Of a stretch of DNA of 41,091 bases, positions 14,713 to 23,170 are shown piece after piece. The first letter of the stretch is position 1. The number at the start of each line of letters is the position of its first letter. The notes beneath the pieces were generated by a model that saw only the letters and a program-made list of their open reading frames with translations, made no database searches and was not told where the DNA came from. The stretch lies in assembly GCA_903844815.1 (NCBI GenBank), contig CAIMVD010000148.1, positions 1 through 41,091 on the forward strand, read 5' to 3'. The position numbers and the translations under genes are program-made. This DNA is from an uncultured Bacteroidota bacterium. GTDB lineage: Bacteria; Bacteroidota; Bacteroidia; Bacteroidales; VadinHA17.

Positions 14713-16656
14713 CTATTTCCTAAATACCTGTTTTATTCTTGTCGCCACAGGCTGGCTCACAATAATTGGTATCTGCTCAACTATCGTACAGGTTGAATCA
14801 AGCTGGAGCGCTCTTACCTCCGGAATGCTTATTTTCTGAACAATACCCCTGATTACAAGAATGACATTTTCAGTCTTGGTAAGTTTAAAATCCCTCAGCA
14901 GCACCCTGTCGAGGAGAACAAATTTAAAATCTCCCGGCAGTCCATGTCTTTTAAGCGATTCAAAACTGCTTTCAAGCTTTATTTCGCCTGCCTTAACAAG
15001 ATCTTCAAGAACCTCTCTGAAATAGAAGTTGATTTTTGGATCAATCTTAAATCCAAGATGGAAGTCAACCCTAATCAGGATACCCGGAATGATATGAGTG
15101 ACCTGGTATTCAAAGCGGTTCGGGTCATCCGAAATATCAACATGAAGCAGCCAGTAAGTATCAGCTCTTTTAGGCTGCTTGTTGAATATCGAGAAAAGAA
15201 CTTTCGATTCAACCTGCTCCTTCCTGTTCGCCTTAATCATATAAACAAGATTGGTCGAATATCTGGGCACGGTGTTGTCATCCCTCAGGTCCCTGAACAC
15301 ATCAAGATATCCCGAGAGGTTAAGGAAGGTTATCCTCCTGTTTTTGATCTTCCTGCCAAAATACCATCCGAACATTACAAGGAAATATACTGAGGCAAGC
15401 AAAATGGTGAACCATCCTCCATTCATGAATTTATTCAGATTGGCGATAAGAAACCCTCCTTCGATAATAATAAAAACGGAAAAAAATATGATGACAAAGA
15501 ACTTGTTGGCTCCATGGGTTTTCAGGTAATAAGTAACCAGAATAGTGGTCATTATCATTGTAATGGTTATTGCCAGACCATAAGCTGCCTCCATATTCGA
15601 AGATTCACGGAAGAAGATCACGACAATACTGCACATAATCAGCAAAGACCAGTTTACAAAGGGCAGGTATACCTGTCCTCTTTGATTAGTAGGATTTAGA
15701 ATCTTTACCTTTGGCCAGAAATTGAGTGAAACTGCTTCGCTGACAAGGGTGAAAGATCCTGTTATAAGTGCCTGACTGGCAATAATTGAAGCTAATGTAG
15801 ATATAATTATTCCCGCCAGAAGAAACCACCTGGGCATTATTGCATAGAATGGTGTGACCTCCGAACCAGGAGTATAATTAAGCATGATCCAGGCACCCTG
15901 CCCAAAATAATTGAGGATCAGCGTGATCTTGACAAAGATCCAGGAAACCCTGATATTTGATTTACCGCAATGGCCCAGATCGGAATATAGCGCTTCAGCT
16001 CCTGTGGTACAGAGAAAAACGGCTCCCAGAAGAATGAATGCCCCGGGATACACAGCCAGAAAACGTATTGCATAAACCGGATTTAGAGCACGCAGAATTT
16101 CAGGATGCTGAACAACCTGACTGAAGCCAAGAATCCCGATCATGAGGAACCAGGCTACCATCATCGGTCCAAATGCCACACCCATCACATTGGTACCAAA
16201 TTGCTGCAGGAAAAACAGAAGCAGGAAAATTGATAATACTATGGGCACAACTGGGATATTGGGGTTGAAGAGCTGAAGCCCCTCAATAGATGAAGTTACA
16301 GTTATGGCCGGAGTTATTACCCCGTCGGCCAGAAGAGTACCTCCTCCAACCATTGTAATAATTGCAGCCCATGTCGACTTTTTCCTGATAAGGGCGAATA
16401 GTGAGAAAATCCCTCCTTCCCCCTTATTGTCGGCCCTAAGCGTAATAAGGATATATTTTACTGTAGTCTGTAGGGTTAGTGTCCAGAATACACACGAAAG
16501 CGCACCATAAACCAGAAGTTCATTGAAGACTTCCGCGTTGCTTATAATTGCCTTAACAGTATAAAGAGGACTGGTTCCTATATCGCCGAAAACGATCCCG
16601 AGGGTGACAAGCAAGCCTGAATAAGACAACTTCTTTATATCGATCTGATGACTCAT
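14713..16656 (-). CDS. kup: Low-affinity potassium uptake protein Kup, copy A
   Basis: 647 residues. Twelve membrane segments fill about residues 10-430, followed by a roughly 200-residue cytoplasmic tail, as in KUP/HAK transporters. Motifs: GIVFGDIGTSPLYTVKAI near the N-terminus, ADNKGEGGIFSLFALIRKKS, GGGTLLADGVITPAITVTSSIEG, and FLCTTGAEALYSDLGHCG. It carries potassium with protons into the cell. It is the second of two tandem kup genes 65 bases apart, closely similar throughout and clearly duplicates. The cytoplasmic tails differ more, so the copies may differ in regulation. Confidence 0.93.
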   Translation of the reverse strand: MSHQIDIKKLSYSGLLVTLGIVFGDIGTSPLYTVKAIISNAEVFNELLVYGALSCVFWTLTLQTTVKYILITLRADNKGEGGIFSLFALIRKKSTWAAIITMVGGGTLLADGVITPAITVTSSIEGLQLFNPNIPVVPIVLSIFLLLFFLQQFGTNVMGVAFGPMMVAWFLMIGILGFSQVVQHPEILRALNPVYAIRFLAVYPGAFILLGAVFLCTTGAEALYSDLGHCGKSNIRVSWIFVKITLILNYFGQGAWIMLNYTPGSEVTPFYAIMPRWFLLAGIIISTLASIIASQALITGSFTLVSEAVSLNFWPKVKILNPTNQRGQVYLPFVNWSLLIMCSIVVIFFRESSNMEAAYGLAITITMIMTTILVTYYLKTHGANKFFVIIFFSVFIIIEGGFLIANLNKFMNGGWFTILLASVYFLVMFGWYFGRKIKNRRITFLNLSGYLDVFRDLRDDNTVPRYSTNLVYMIKANRKEQVESKVLFSIFNKQPKRADTYWLLHVDISDDPNRFEYQVTHIIPGILIRVDFHLGFKIDPKINFYFREVLEDLVKAGEIKLESSFESLKRHGLPGDFKFVLLDRVLLRDFKLTKTENVILVIRGIVQKISIPEVRALQLDSTCTIVEQIPIIVSQPVATRIKQVFRK

Positions 16657-16721
16657 TTATTTTATATTAGGCTCCTGCATATACAGGTAAAGATATTTAT
16701 TGAACCTGCTTCTGAGAAACA

Positions 16722-18683
16722 TTATGAAATTATTCGTTTGATCCTTAATCTTACAGGCTGGTCTATTGTTATTGGAACTGATTCTTCGATGGTACATGAA
16801 GCGTCAAGCTGAAGTGCTTTAATATCCGAAATGCATACAAGTCGCGACAGCCGGTGAAGAGTTAGTGTGAAATTCTCGAGATTGGAAAGCTTATAATCCC
16901 GTGGCATAACCCTGTCGATAAGAACATATCTGAAATCCGCAGGAAATGAATGCTTCTTAAGGGATTCATAGGTGCTTTCAATCTTAATTTTTCCCGATAC
17001 TATTAGATCTTCCAATACTTCCCTGAAATAAAGATTGATCTTTGGTTCAACTTTAAAGCCTATATTAAAATCCACTCTCATCAGGATTCCCGGGATCAGC
17101 TCGGTCACCTCATATTCAAACCTGTTAGGGTCGTCAACCCCGTTAATATGAAGAAACCAATAGGTGTCTGCTCTCTTGGGTTGCTTCTTGAAAATAGAAT
17201 ATATCACCTTCGACTCGACCTGATCGATTCTGTTAGCCCTGATTACATAAACCAGATTAGTTGCAGTTTTTGGCACCGACTCATCCTTTGAAAGATCTCT
17301 GAAAAGATCATAATACTGGTTCAGATAAGTAAAAGTAACGTACCTGTTTTTCAGTTTTCTGCCGAAATACCAACCAAACATTATAATAAAGAATATCGAT
17401 GCTACCATAAGCGTGAACCATCCGCCGTCCTGAAACTTATGGAGGTTTGCAATGAGAAAACTGCTCTCAATAGTCAGAAATACAAGCAACATTAGCAGCA
17501 CCAGTCTGTGGTTCAATCCTTTCTGATAAAGGTAATAGGTCAGAAGGAAGGTTGTCATCATCTCGCCAATTGTAATGGCAAGGCCATAGGCGGCTTCCAT
17601 GTTTGACGACTCCCGAAAGAAAATAACTACAATGCTGCAGGCCACCCAAAGGTACCCGTTAACAAAAGGAATATATACCTGTCCCTTAATCAGTGTAGGA
17701 TTAAGTACCCTTATCTTCGGCCAGAAATTAAGCGAGACTGATTCCTTTATGATTGTAAATGATCCGCTGATAATAGCCTGACTGGCAATGATCGAAGCTG
17801 TAGTAGATATTATAATTCCGGGGAGAAGAAACCATTTTGGCATTATTGCAAAAAACGGGTTTATTCCTTCACCCGGAAAACCATGGGAGATAAGCCATGC
17901 CCCCTGTCCAAAATAGTTGATCAGCAGCGAAAACTTTGCAAACATCCATGCAACCTGTATATTTGGCCTGCCACAATGACCCAGGTCGGCATAGAGCGCT
18001 TCCGCTCCGGTTGTACAAAGAAATACCGCTCCAAGGAGAATAAATCCACCGGGATATTCACTCAGGAAACGGTAAGCATATACAGGATTTATGGCCTTTA
18101 GTATCTCAGGATTAAAGATAAGCTTTGAAAAGCCCATTACAGCAAGCATCGTAAACCAGATGACCATAATGGGTCCAAAAGAACTCCCGATAAAGTTCGT
18201 GCCAAACTGCTGTACGAAAAAGAGCAAAGCAAAAATAAGGAGAACTATAACTACTACAGGTATATGAATGTTGGGATTATAAAGTTCCAATCCCTCAACG
18301 GATGAGGTAACTGTTATTGCAGGGGTTATTACTCCGTCGGCCAGCAATGCTGATCCTCCAACCATTGTCAGAATAGCAGCCCAGGTCGATTTTCTCTTTA
18401 TAAGGGCAAAAAGGGCTATTATTCCACCCTCTCCATTATTGTCGGCTCTGAGACCAATGAGTATGTACTTGGTAGTAGTCTGAAGAGTTAGTGTCCAGAA
18501 GATGCACGAGAGTGCTCCATAAATGAGAAGGTCGCCGAATTCGGCCCCATCGCGTATTATAGCCTTCATTACATAAAGGGGACTGGTTCCGAGATCGCCG
18601 AAAACAATCCCCATAGTAACAAGAACCCCTGCAAGAGAAAGCTTCTTTATATCGAGATGTCTGCCCGAATCACTCATGCCCAT
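16722..18683 (-). CDS. kup: Low-affinity potassium uptake protein Kup, copy B
   Basis: 653 residues from ATG 18683. A TTG at 18719 would add 12 residues, but it lies at the expected transcript start just after a -7 box at 18728-18735, so I prefer ATG 18683 (or 18677). It has the same architecture as copy A: GIVFGDLGTSPLYVMKAI, ADNNGEGGIIALFALIKRKS, ADGVITPAITVTSSVEGLEL, FLCTTGAEALYADLGHCG, twelve membrane segments, then a cytoplasmic tail from about residue 450. It is the first gene of the unit. Keeping two intact copies suggests differing expression or affinity. Confidence 0.93.
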   Translation of the reverse strand: MGMSDSGRHLDIKKLSLAGVLVTMGIVFGDLGTSPLYVMKAIIRDGAEFGDLLIYGALSCIFWTLTLQTTTKYILIGLRADNNGEGGIIALFALIKRKSTWAAILTMVGGSALLADGVITPAITVTSSVEGLELYNPNIHIPVVVIVLLIFALLFFVQQFGTNFIGSSFGPIMVIWFTMLAVMGFSKLIFNPEILKAINPVYAYRFLSEYPGGFILLGAVFLCTTGAEALYADLGHCGRPNIQVAWMFAKFSLLINYFGQGAWLISHGFPGEGINPFFAIMPKWFLLPGIIISTTASIIASQAIISGSFTIIKESVSLNFWPKIRVLNPTLIKGQVYIPFVNGYLWVACSIVVIFFRESSNMEAAYGLAITIGEMMTTFLLTYYLYQKGLNHRLVLLMLLVFLTIESSFLIANLHKFQDGGWFTLMVASIFFIIMFGWYFGRKLKNRYVTFTYLNQYYDLFRDLSKDESVPKTATNLVYVIRANRIDQVESKVIYSIFKKQPKRADTYWFLHINGVDDPNRFEYEVTELIPGILMRVDFNIGFKVEPKINLYFREVLEDLIVSGKIKIESTYESLKKHSFPADFRYVLIDRVMPRDYKLSNLENFTLTLHRLSRLVCISDIKALQLDASCTIEESVPITIDQPVRLRIKRIIS

Positions 18684-18727
18684 AATTTCTATAGTTTCCT
18701 GTCTTCTGAAATTTGACAAAAAACGGA

Positions 18728-18735
18728 CAAAGTTA
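18728..18735 (-). promoter_or_regulatory. -7 box of the kup pair promoter
   Basis: The minus strand reads TAACTTTG, matching TAnnTTTG, about 45 bases before ATG 18683. No -33 TTG is seen. Confidence 0.5.
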
Positions 18736-18787
18736 GTAATTATAAATATTTCAGATGCCAGTAGTAATTATTAATTTTCAATAGATG

Positions 18788-18795
18788 TATCTTTG
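18788..18795 (+). promoter_or_regulatory. -7 box of the CapA-like gene
   Basis: TATCTTTG matches TAnnTTTG. It is 45 bases before the ATG at 18840 and divergent from the kup promoter. Confidence 0.5.
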
Positions 18796-18839
18796 CTGCT
18801 TATTAATAAATAATCTTAATAATTAAATAGTACATATTT

Positions 18840-19997
18840 ATGGATAATTACCTGAATATCCGCAATTTAGTGTTAATTTTGACAATTCTTCTGCCTGTCC
18901 TTAATACAAATATCAGCTTTAGCCAGACAATTCCGGGTGAAAAGTTGACTATTTTGTTCACCGGAGACATTATGGGGCATGAAGAGCAGATCAGGGCAGC
19001 TGAAAACAGGGAGACTCATAACTATGAATATGATGAGGTATTTAAATATATTAAGCCTGTAATTTCAGAAGCCGACATCGCCATTGGTAATTTCGAGGTC
19101 ACCCTTGCTGGTCCTCCTTACACAGGATACCCCGCTTTCAGTTCACCGGATCAGCTTGCCATGGCATGCAAAAACGCCGGGTTCGACTATCTGGCCACCG
19201 CTAATAACCATTCTGCCGACAAGGGCAAAAGAGGTGTAATCAAAACCATCAATAAACTCGACAGCCTGGGCATTCCCCACACCGGAACATTCATTAACTC
19301 AGCTGCCCGTGACACGCTTTCTCCTTTGTTAATAGACAGGAATGGAAAATCCATAGCCCTGCTTAACTATACCTATGGTACAAACGGTATTACAGTCGCA
19401 GAACCTGTAATAATTAATATGCTCAATAAGGAAAAGGTCACCGCCGACATCAGAAAAGCTCAGGGGAAAGATGCCGATCTCATTATCCTTTTTCTTCACT
19501 GGGGAACTGAATACGATACGGTTCCTTCGAAAACCCAGACTGATCTTGCAGAGTATTTCTTCTCCTCGGGGGTTGACATAATAATCGGTTCTCATCCCCA
19601 TGTCATCCAAAAAATGGTCTGGGTAAAAAATAATGATGGAGCAAAGGATAGGCTTGTTGCCTACTCACTTGGAAATTTCGTCTCAAATCAGAGAAGAACA
19701 AAAACCGACGGTGGCACCATGATCAGGATAGAACTAACCTGGACCGGAGATTCATTTAAGATAACAAATTCCGGATATTTCCTTAGCTGGGTTTACACCC
19801 CTCTTGAAAATTACAGGCAGAAATTCTACATCCTGCCATGTTCGGAATATGAAAACAGGGAAGAATTCTTCGCCCGTCGCGAGGATTATCTGAAGATGAA
19901 GAAATTCATGAAGAACTCAAGGTCTCTTCTATATAATCAGAATATCGGGATTCATGAATATATTTTTAATGGAAACTCATGGTTATTAAACAATTAA
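18840..19997 (+). CDS. CapA-family metallophosphatase-like protein
   Basis: 385 residues. A signal peptide of about 28 residues (LVLILTILLPVLNTNISFS) exports it. The PGA_cap domain runs through most of the protein: ILFTGDIMGHEEQ, IAIGNFEVTLAG, YLATANNHSADKG, LHWGTEYDTVPS and IIIGSHPHVIQ supply the Asp, Asn, Glu, His metal ligands of a calcineurin-like phosphoesterase. Family members are annotated as poly-gamma-glutamate synthesis or capsule proteins, but outside Bacillus the role is mostly unknown. No pgsB/capB or capC partners lie nearby, so true polyglutamate synthesis is unlikely here. A periplasmic hydrolytic role on an envelope polymer is the safer inference. Confidence 0.85.
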   Translation: MDNYLNIRNLVLILTILLPVLNTNISFSQTIPGEKLTILFTGDIMGHEEQIRAAENRETHNYEYDEVFKYIKPVISEADIAIGNFEVTLAGPPYTGYPAFSSPDQLAMACKNAGFDYLATANNHSADKGKRGVIKTINKLDSLGIPHTGTFINSAARDTLSPLLIDRNGKSIALLNYTYGTNGITVAEPVIINMLNKEKVTADIRKAQGKDADLIILFLHWGTEYDTVPSKTQTDLAEYFFSSGVDIIIGSHPHVIQKMVWVKNNDGAKDRLVAYSLGNFVSNQRRTKTDGGTMIRIELTWTGDSFKITNSGYFLSWVYTPLENYRQKFYILPCSEYENREEFFARREDYLKMKKFMKNSRSLLYNQNIGIHEYIFNGNSWLLNN

Positions 19998-20198
19998 CTA
20001 CTGAAAAAATTAATATGGCCCCGGAAGTAAAAATTATCTCCTCAGCAGCCACCCAAATTGAATTTATTTAATCAAACCGCAAAAAATCTATTGATCTGAT
20101 TTTTTTCTTATCTTTAAACAGTCGACATATTATTATTTCAGGTTTTTATTGATATAATTACAGATTCTTTAAACCGTTTTTACAGCCAATCGTAAAAG

Positions 20199-20909
20199 AT
20201 GAATGATTCGATAACGCTTCTCTCAGTTACGGCTATCTCGATAGGTTTTATACACACTATTCTTGGCCCCGATCATTATTTGCCTTTTATTCTGCTAAGT
20301 CAGGCAAAGAACTGGTCGACAAAAAAGACAATGCTTATAACATTTCTTTGCGGAATCGGACATGTTTTGAGTTCCGTAGTTTTGGGACTTGTTGGAATTG
20401 CAGTCGGAATATCTGTATCAAAACTCGTTTCGATTGAATCGTTCAGGGGAAATATTGCTGCCTGGCTTTTTATTTCATTCGGCCTGGTATATATGATTAT
20501 CAGCATCAGGAACCTGATGAAGAAGAAAAAACACAGCCATCCTCACCTTCACACCGATGGAAACAAACACCTGCACGAACATGATCATCACAGGGGACAC
20601 TCGCATTTTCACCAGGAAGATATTATGAAAACAACGCCCTGGATACTCTTCCTTATTTTTGTTTTCGGCCCTTGCGAACCACTTATACCTATTTTAATGT
20701 ATCCTGCTTCTGAACATAATATCGCAGGAGCAATCATTGTATCTGTTCTTTTTTCAATTGTTACTATAGCCACAATGATGTCGGTGGTACTTGCCTTTAA
20801 AATGGGCCTGAATAAAATAAACCTTAAGCCTGTGGAAAAATACAGCCATCTCATTGCAGGCACAATGATCTTCGTTTCGGGGCTGGCTATACAGTTTCTG
20901 GGGCTTTAA
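20199..20909 (+). CDS. UreH/TauE-like metal transporter with His-rich loop
   Basis: 236 residues with about six hydrophobic segments. The first segment holds SIGFIHTILGPDHYLPFILLSQ, an H-x4-D-H element similar to the HX4DH signature of nickel/cobalt permeases. The cytoplasmic loop near residues 110-145 is full of histidines (HSHPHLHTDGNKHLHEHDHH), typical of zinc, nickel or cobalt handling. The second half has FVFGPCEPLIPILMYPA, with a Cys and Pro-rich turn. It fits the urease-accessory UreH/sulfite-exporter-like superfamily and likely moves a divalent metal. No urease or hydrogenase structural genes are nearby; hydF is 10 kb away. Confidence 0.8.
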   Translation: MNDSITLLSVTAISIGFIHTILGPDHYLPFILLSQAKNWSTKKTMLITFLCGIGHVLSSVVLGLVGIAVGISVSKLVSIESFRGNIAAWLFISFGLVYMIISIRNLMKKKKHSHPHLHTDGNKHLHEHDHHRGHSHFHQEDIMKTTPWILFLIFVFGPCEPLIPILMYPASEHNIAGAIIVSVLFSIVTIATMMSVVLAFKMGLNKINLKPVEKYSHLIAGTMIFVSGLAIQFLGL

Positions 20910-20988
20910 AAATCAACTGTTATTGAGTTCCGGCTGTCGCATGAAATGTTTAGGCTTTTCAAACTATACCTGATTTGCAATAAATTAT

Positions 20989-20996
20989 TAGCTTTG
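20989..20996 (+). promoter_or_regulatory. -7 box ahead of the DUF4290-murA pair
   Basis: TAGCTTTG matches TAnnTTTG, 17 bases before the ATG at 21013. Confidence 0.45.
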
Positions 20997-21012
20997 CATA
21001 AATTAACTTTTT

Positions 21013-21657
21013 ATGAGTTACGATTACAATACACAAAGAAAAAGAATGGCGTTGCCGGAATACGGCAGGAATGTTCAGAAGATGGTCGACCACATTAAAA
21101 CCATTGAAGACAGGGATGAAAGAAACCGCGCTGCAAAAACAATTATTTCTATTATGGGGAATCTTAACCCCCATCTTCGCGACATAGTTGATTTCAAACA
21201 TAAGTTATGGGATCACCTTGCTCTTATTGCAAACTTTGATCTTGACATTGATTCACCATACCCGATACCTGAACCTTCGAAGTTTGTAGAGAAGCCCCGA
21301 CAGGTGCCTTACGGACAGGGCGATATCAGGTATCTTCATTATGGCCGTATCATAGAACTCATGATAAATGCCGCCTGCGAGATGGAGGATGGTGAAGAAA
21401 AAGAATACCTGATAACGCTGATAGTCAACCAGATGAAAAAATCGTATATCACCTGGAACAGGGGACAGGTTGCTGATGAGGTAATATTTACCAATCTTAA
21501 GCAACTGTCGCGTGGCCGACTAAAGATCACCGATGGGATCAAGATACTTGAGATAAAAGAGCTTATTCCCCAGGTTAAGAGAAAACCTGCCGGAAAACCG
21601 CACGGGAAACAACAGAAACCCCAGTTTGCCAAAAAGAAAGGATATACAAGGCATTAA
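21013..21657 (+). CDS. DUF4290-family protein
   Basis: 214 residues, soluble. The N-terminus YDYNTQRKRMALPEYGRNVQ, then MVDHIKTIEDRDERNRAAKT, GNLNPHLRDIVDFKHKLWDHL and the C-terminal basic tail (QVKRKPAGKPHGKQQKPQF) identify the Bacteroidota-specific DUF4290 family. Its stop TAA (21655-21657) overlaps the ATG of murA by one base, so the two are translationally coupled. The family has no known function; linkage to murA suggests a role in peptidoglycan synthesis or its regulation, and the basic tail could bind nucleic acid or membrane. This is inference. Confidence 0.88.
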   Translation: MSYDYNTQRKRMALPEYGRNVQKMVDHIKTIEDRDERNRAAKTIISIMGNLNPHLRDIVDFKHKLWDHLALIANFDLDIDSPYPIPEPSKFVEKPRQVPYGQGDIRYLHYGRIIELMINAACEMEDGEEKEYLITLIVNQMKKSYITWNRGQVADEVIFTNLKQLSRGRLKITDGIKILEIKELIPQVKRKPAGKPHGKQQKPQFAKKKGYTRH

Positions 21658-22961
21658 TGGGTACTTTTATTGTCGAGGGTGGCGTCGCCCTTAAGGGTGA
21701 AATAACACCGCAGGGAGCAAAAAACGAAGCGCTGCAGGTTATTTGCGCCACACTTCTAACACCCCGACAGGTTACAATAAAAAATATCCCCGACATTGCA
21801 GATGTCAACAACCTTATTAAGCTTCTTAGCTGTATGGGAGTCGTGGTAACACGTGAATCAGCATCTGAAGCAACATTTGAGGCTGGTGATATTGATTTCA
21901 GCTATCTGCAGTCAAACGATTTCAGGGAAAAAAGTTCAAGCCTGAGAGGATCAATAATGATAGTCGGACCTCTTCTTTCGAGGTTCGGAAGAGCCTATGT
22001 CGGAAAACCCGGCGGCGATAAGATAGGCCGCAGAAGAGTTGACACTCATCTGATAGGTTTTCAGAAGCTTGGCGCCCGATTCGTAATTGACCACGAAAAT
22101 CCTTTCTTTACAATTGAGGCATCGTCGTTGCACGGCACCTACATGCATCTCGACGAAGCATCAGTAACAGGTACTGCAAATCTTATTATGGCCGCATGCC
22201 TGGCCATAGGAAAAACAACAATCTATAATGCTGCCTGTGAACCATATATTCAGCAACTCTGCAGGATGCTTGTATCAATGGGTGCAAAAATTGAAGGAAT
22301 AGGATCTAATTTGCTCTATATCGACGGAGTTGCTAATCTGAATGGCTGTACGCATACAATTCTGCCCGATATGATCGAGATAGGATCATTCATCGGTATG
22401 GCTGCAATGACCGGTTCTGAAATCACGATCAAAAATACTTCATACAATAATCTTGGAATAATCCCCGACTCATTCCGGCGACTCGGGATAAGAATTGAAC
22501 GGATTGAAGATGACATTTTTATCCCCCGTCAGGAACACTATGAAATCGATACTTTCATCGATGGATCAATTATGAACATTTCCGATGCCATCTGGCCCGG
22601 TCTTACTCCCGACCTCCTGAGCGTCTTCCTTGTTACCGCCACCCAGGCAAAAGGTGCTGTTCTGATTCACCAGAAGATGTTCGAAAGCCGTCTCTTCTTT
22701 GTTGATAAACTCATCGACATGGGTGCACAGATAATTCTTTGCGACCCTCACAGGGCAACTGTAATCGGACTTGACAGGGCATTTCAGCTCAAAGCAACCA
22801 TCATGTCTTCTCCCGATATCCGCGCCGGAGTAGCCCTGCTGATCGCTGCTCTCTCCGCTGAAGGTAAGAGTGTGATCCATAACATCGAACAGATCGACAG
22901 GGGATATCAGAATATTGATAAGAGACTCAACGCATTGGGAGCAAGGATTACAAGAGTATAA
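21657..22961 (+). CDS. murA: UDP-N-acetylglucosamine 1-carboxyvinyltransferase
   Basis: 434 residues, two inverse-alpha/beta domains with the start GTFIVEGGVALKGEITPQGA. The enzyme adds enolpyruvate from phosphoenolpyruvate to UDP-GlcNAc, the first committed step of peptidoglycan synthesis. The active-site loop reads YVGKPGGDKIGRRRVDTH: residue 121 is Asp where E. coli has Cys115. The same substitution in other bacteria preserves activity but removes the target that fosfomycin alkylates. Other conserved blocks are present: DEASVTGTANLIMAA, AACEPYIQQLCRML and SSPDIRAGVALLIAALSAEG. It is coupled to the DUF4290 gene upstream. Confidence 0.95.
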   Translation: MGTFIVEGGVALKGEITPQGAKNEALQVICATLLTPRQVTIKNIPDIADVNNLIKLLSCMGVVVTRESASEATFEAGDIDFSYLQSNDFREKSSSLRGSIMIVGPLLSRFGRAYVGKPGGDKIGRRRVDTHLIGFQKLGARFVIDHENPFFTIEASSLHGTYMHLDEASVTGTANLIMAACLAIGKTTIYNAACEPYIQQLCRMLVSMGAKIEGIGSNLLYIDGVANLNGCTHTILPDMIEIGSFIGMAAMTGSEITIKNTSYNNLGIIPDSFRRLGIRIERIEDDIFIPRQEHYEIDTFIDGSIMNISDAIWPGLTPDLLSVFLVTATQAKGAVLIHQKMFESRLFFVDKLIDMGAQIILCDPHRATVIGLDRAFQLKATIMSSPDIRAGVALLIAALSAEGKSVIHNIEQIDRGYQNIDKRLNALGARITRV

Positions 22962-22989
22962 TTTAATCTGTAAAAAGCGACAGAAGAAA

Positions 22990-23092
22990 CGACACACGAC
23001 GCAAGACACAAGACGCAAGGGAAAAGTCCATTTAAATCATACTTTTTCTGAAGATTTGCCGTGCGTCGTGAGCCTTGAGTCGTGCGTCGTGC
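22990..23092. repeat. Imperfect inverted repeat of CACGACGC-type units upstream of grpE
   Basis: The left arm has CGACACACGACGCAAGACAC at 22990-23009 followed by AAGACGCAAG. The right arm (23061-23092) has GTGCGTCGTG twice with GAGCCTTGAGTC between. The arms are complementary but imperfect, with a spacer of about 40 bases. It resembles a dispersed intergenic repeat and lies directly between murA and the grpE promoter. Confidence 0.6.
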
Positions 23093-23096
23093 TTCA

Positions 23097-23138
23097 CTGC
23101 CAAATTGTCAATAAGAGACAGTTGGCAGAATATTTGTA
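23097..23138 (+). promoter_or_regulatory. Sigma-54-like promoter with inverted repeat, grpE
   Basis: TTGGCAG-AATAT-TTGTA (23122-23138) is close to the sigma-54 consensus TTGGCAC-N5-TTGCA. It keeps GG followed ten bases later by G, but has T in place of the final C. CTGCCAA (23097-23103) is exactly complementary to TTGGCAG (23122-23128), and the pairing extends through TTGTC and GACA with a one-base bulge. The ATG is 33 bases beyond. Confidence 0.45.
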
Positions 23139-23170
23139 ACTTAATACCTGAAACTGAAACAGAGCGTGAG

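Noticed and set aside
20081-20107. AAAAAATC...GATTTTTTT as a terminator after the CapA-like gene
   Set aside because: The stem is almost all A-T pairs and weak; it may help termination but cannot be supported.
23075-23170. N-terminal extension of grpE
   Set aside because: The extra 32 codons cross the inverted repeat and the promoter-like element and look nothing like GrpE; ATG 23171 is preferred.
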